Below, piece after piece: positions 62,240-64,000 of a DNA stretch of 64,000 nt (its first letter is position 1; every line of letters starts with the position of its first letter). Source of the DNA: Thereva unica (Eukaryota > Arthropoda > Insecta > Diptera > Therevidae); assembly GCA_949987705.1 (NCBI GenBank), contig OX465281.1, positions 174,730,516-174,794,515 on the forward strand. Reading direction: 5' to 3'. The translations under genes and the position numbers were made by a program. A model generated the notes under the pieces. The model was given only the letters and a program-made list of their open reading frames with translations. It ran no database searches and was not told the origin of the DNA.

Positions 62240-63041
62240 ATTCAATTATTTATTATTTATTTATTTTTTATTTATTATACATTTATTGGGGCAGTACACA
62301 AAAACTACATCTTTTAAAGTACAGAGCAAACGGCAAAAAAATTTAAATCTTAAAAAAAATAACTTAAACTAGCCTTAAATAAATAATGTTGAAGTGAAAA
62401 GGAAATTATAGGGGATAGATAAGAGGGTTAGATAGGGGAAAAAATAGAAATTAAGTAAAAAGAACTAAAGAAAAGGTGAGGAAGAGGAAGGGAGAAAACT
62501 AAATGCTTGCTTTCTGAAAGCTGCTGCTGTGCCTATCCTTTTTATTGTGTTAGGAAGGCAATTCCAAAGTCTAATTGCATACACAAAGAAGGAGCGACTA
62601 CCAATTAGGGACAAATGAGCAGGTATAAGGAATTTGATTGCTCTCAGGGACTGTAAAGGAGCCAGGAAGTCGGAGAGGTATACAGGACTTATAGCATAAA
62701 ATGCTTTATGTAGGAGGACCAGTGCCATGATGTCAAGAAGACGAAAAATGTCATGACCTAATAAAGAATGTTGTATGCCAGACACATGATCCGAGCGTCT
62801 CAAGTGGAAAATATACCGTAGACAATCTTTAATTGCTACCTTAAGACGTTGACGACAAGATGAGTCAAAAGAAATGTAAACAAGGGCACCATAAATAAAA
62901 TGTGGCACCACGAGAGTTTTAACTAGTTTGTATAATATTGTCCAGGGACCTATTGGGACGTTTAGATGAGTGCTTTGGACTTATTGGGATTCAATTTGAG
63001 AAAATTGGAAGAACTCCACTCATTTATTTGGGACAGAATAT
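62240..63041 (-). pseudogene. LINE3, 5'-truncated reverse transcriptase end
   Basis: Sense frame 62911-62465 reads VPHFIYGALVYISFDSSC, LKVAIKDCLRYIFHLRRSDH, RLLDIMALVLLHKAFYAI and SFFVYAIRLWNCLPNTIKRI, the C-terminal region of a jockey/CR1-type reverse transcriptase. The segment 62912-63040 continues it upstream in other frames. An A-rich tail (TTTATT runs on the plus strand at 62240-62275) marks the 3' end. It is cut on its 5' side by the gypsy A4 LTR. Confidence 0.75.
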
Positions 63042-63491
63042 TGTTACGTTTTTACGGCTTAACGGATTCGTAGGCTTAATTAAGGAATACACTTTTTAAT
63101 TATCCACACAATAATTTATTTATTACAAACCAAAACACAACAAACACAATTATTACAGTTCCCTATAATCACTTCTAATTTACTATCTCGCACTATTAAA
63201 TTCACACTTTTATCGCCTTTTAAATCAAAACTGACTTTCTCAGCGCCTGCAAGCCGCTTTTATATCCAAGCTCCACCTTTATTTAACTTCTGGAACCTTC
63301 TCGAGTCCCTTTTCTCGAGCCTAGTGGTATGTTCTTTTCTTTTCGTCCAGAAGCTTGAAGTTGTCTTCACTTATCGCGCGTTCCAATTTTAGTTTAGTAC
63401 ATAAATCATTAGTTCAGACATCAACCAGAGTTGTTACCGACAATCGTTGATTATGCTTTTTCACAAACAGATGGCGCATAAATCATCACAT
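63042..63491 (-). repeat. Gypsy A4 3' LTR
   Basis: 450 bp, TGTTACGTTTTTACGG to AAATCATCACA. Compared with A1 it lacks about 60 bp around the middle, and its palindrome is altered (GTTGTTACCGAC). Pol sequence follows to the right. Confidence 0.9.
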
Positions 63492-64000
63492 TGCCCCCTC
63501 CTTAGGACTGTTCGTCCCGAACAGTTGTCCATCCTGGATCCGGCTGATGATATGGGCACAGCCTGTCTATGTGCACAATCTTCTCTTGGCTTTGGATCCT
63601 TGTTGAATCCTGTAGACAATATCGTTGATCCGTGTTAGGTTTTTATAGAGCCCCTCCTACTGGCGCTGAAGTTTCGGAGACTTGCCTTTTCGTCGTCGAG
63701 GGTTGAATAGCCAAACGAGATCACCTTCCTGGTATCCGCTACAGTTTGCTCGGAGGTCGTACCTTGGTTTCATCCTATCACTGGCCGTCTTAGGATTCTC
63801 CCTTCCGATTTTCTCAACTGAGGTCCCAACGTTGTATTGTCGCGTTTCTTCTTTCGCTCTGACTCGAGGGCCCTTACTGCCGGCACAAACTGCACATTTA
63901 CGACACCAGTTCGTAACATCCTCCCGCATATGAAGCCAATAGAATCTCTCCTTTACTTTTGCCAGAGTTTTGTTGACTCCCAAATGTCCTGACGGGCTAT
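63492..64000 (-). pseudogene. Gypsy A4 pol end with integrase core deleted
   Basis: The sense frame from the window edge has HLGVNKTLAKVKERFYWLHM and WCRKCAVCAGSKGPRVRAKE (complete zinc finger), then after RQYNVGTSVEKIG jumps to ENPKTASDRMKPRYDLR and YQEGDLVWLFNPRRRKGKSP. About 240 codons holding the D-D-E triad are deleted. A TAG replaces Trp in the GPY module near 63656. The element continues beyond the window. Confidence 0.85.

Noticed and set aside
1..64000. A host gene or undescribed defence-type operon
   Set aside because: All recognisable coding sequence belongs to transposable elements; the layout is nested insertion, not co-oriented cooperating genes.

Overview
This window is an insect transposable-element graveyard. 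I found no host protein-coding gene, rRNA or intact tRNA. The lineages present (Ty3/gypsy, Ty1/copia primed from the initiator-Met tRNA region, BEL/Pao, jockey-like LINEs, hAT, TTA-flanked MITEs), AT-rich spacers and 50-60 bp introns point to an insect, most likely a fly; this assignment is an inference from family content. Almost every reading frame belongs to a mobile element and nearly all are broken by stops, frameshifts, internal deletions or nested insertions. Layout: 1-1860 is AT-rich DNA with a degenerate repeat. 1861-6303 is a TA-flanked element carrying inside it a DNA transposon (2122-6155) with ~660-bp inverted repeats and an uninterrupted 677-aa DDE-type transposase frame, the only apparently intact gene here. 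6306-34222 is one Ty3/gypsy copy (A1, minus strand) opened up by a nest: a copia element (8832-28108) sits in its gag; a BEL/Pao element (BEL1, 9180-21113) sits in the copia gag; a 4.9-kb foldback element (10129-15037, 9-bp target duplication) sits in the BEL1 pol end and holds a LINE fragment. The copia pol also holds a hAT derivative (25913-26730) and two unidentified insertions, and A1 gag holds a second gypsy (B, CsRn1-like, 29120-33289). 34225-38740 is a transposase-like pseudogene split by a LINE whose single long frame has one nonsense codon and a tRNA-derived SINE insertion. 39219-39702 is a MITE with a small MADF-like frame. 39993-57718 holds gypsy A3 and A2 joined by one shared LTR; that LTR contains a 3.9-kb DNA transposon, A2 contains a palindromic MITE and a non-autonomous BEL element (BEL2, 46026-51586), and the other A2 LTR contains a LINE with its own MITE. 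57720-62188 is gypsy C (plus strand, CsRn1-like), then a truncated LINE and a fourth gypsy A copy (A4) running off the right edge. How the parts relate: target-site duplications give a clear order of events (A1, then copia, then BEL1, then foldback; A2, then BEL2/LINE2/gypsy C). The most unusual element is BEL2: LTRs, gag and protease are recognisable, but where reverse transcriptase, RNase H and integrase should be there is ~360 codons of coiled-coil protein that looks like a captured host cytoskeletal-type gene, and its LTRs carry spliceosomal-looking mini-exons on the opposite strand.
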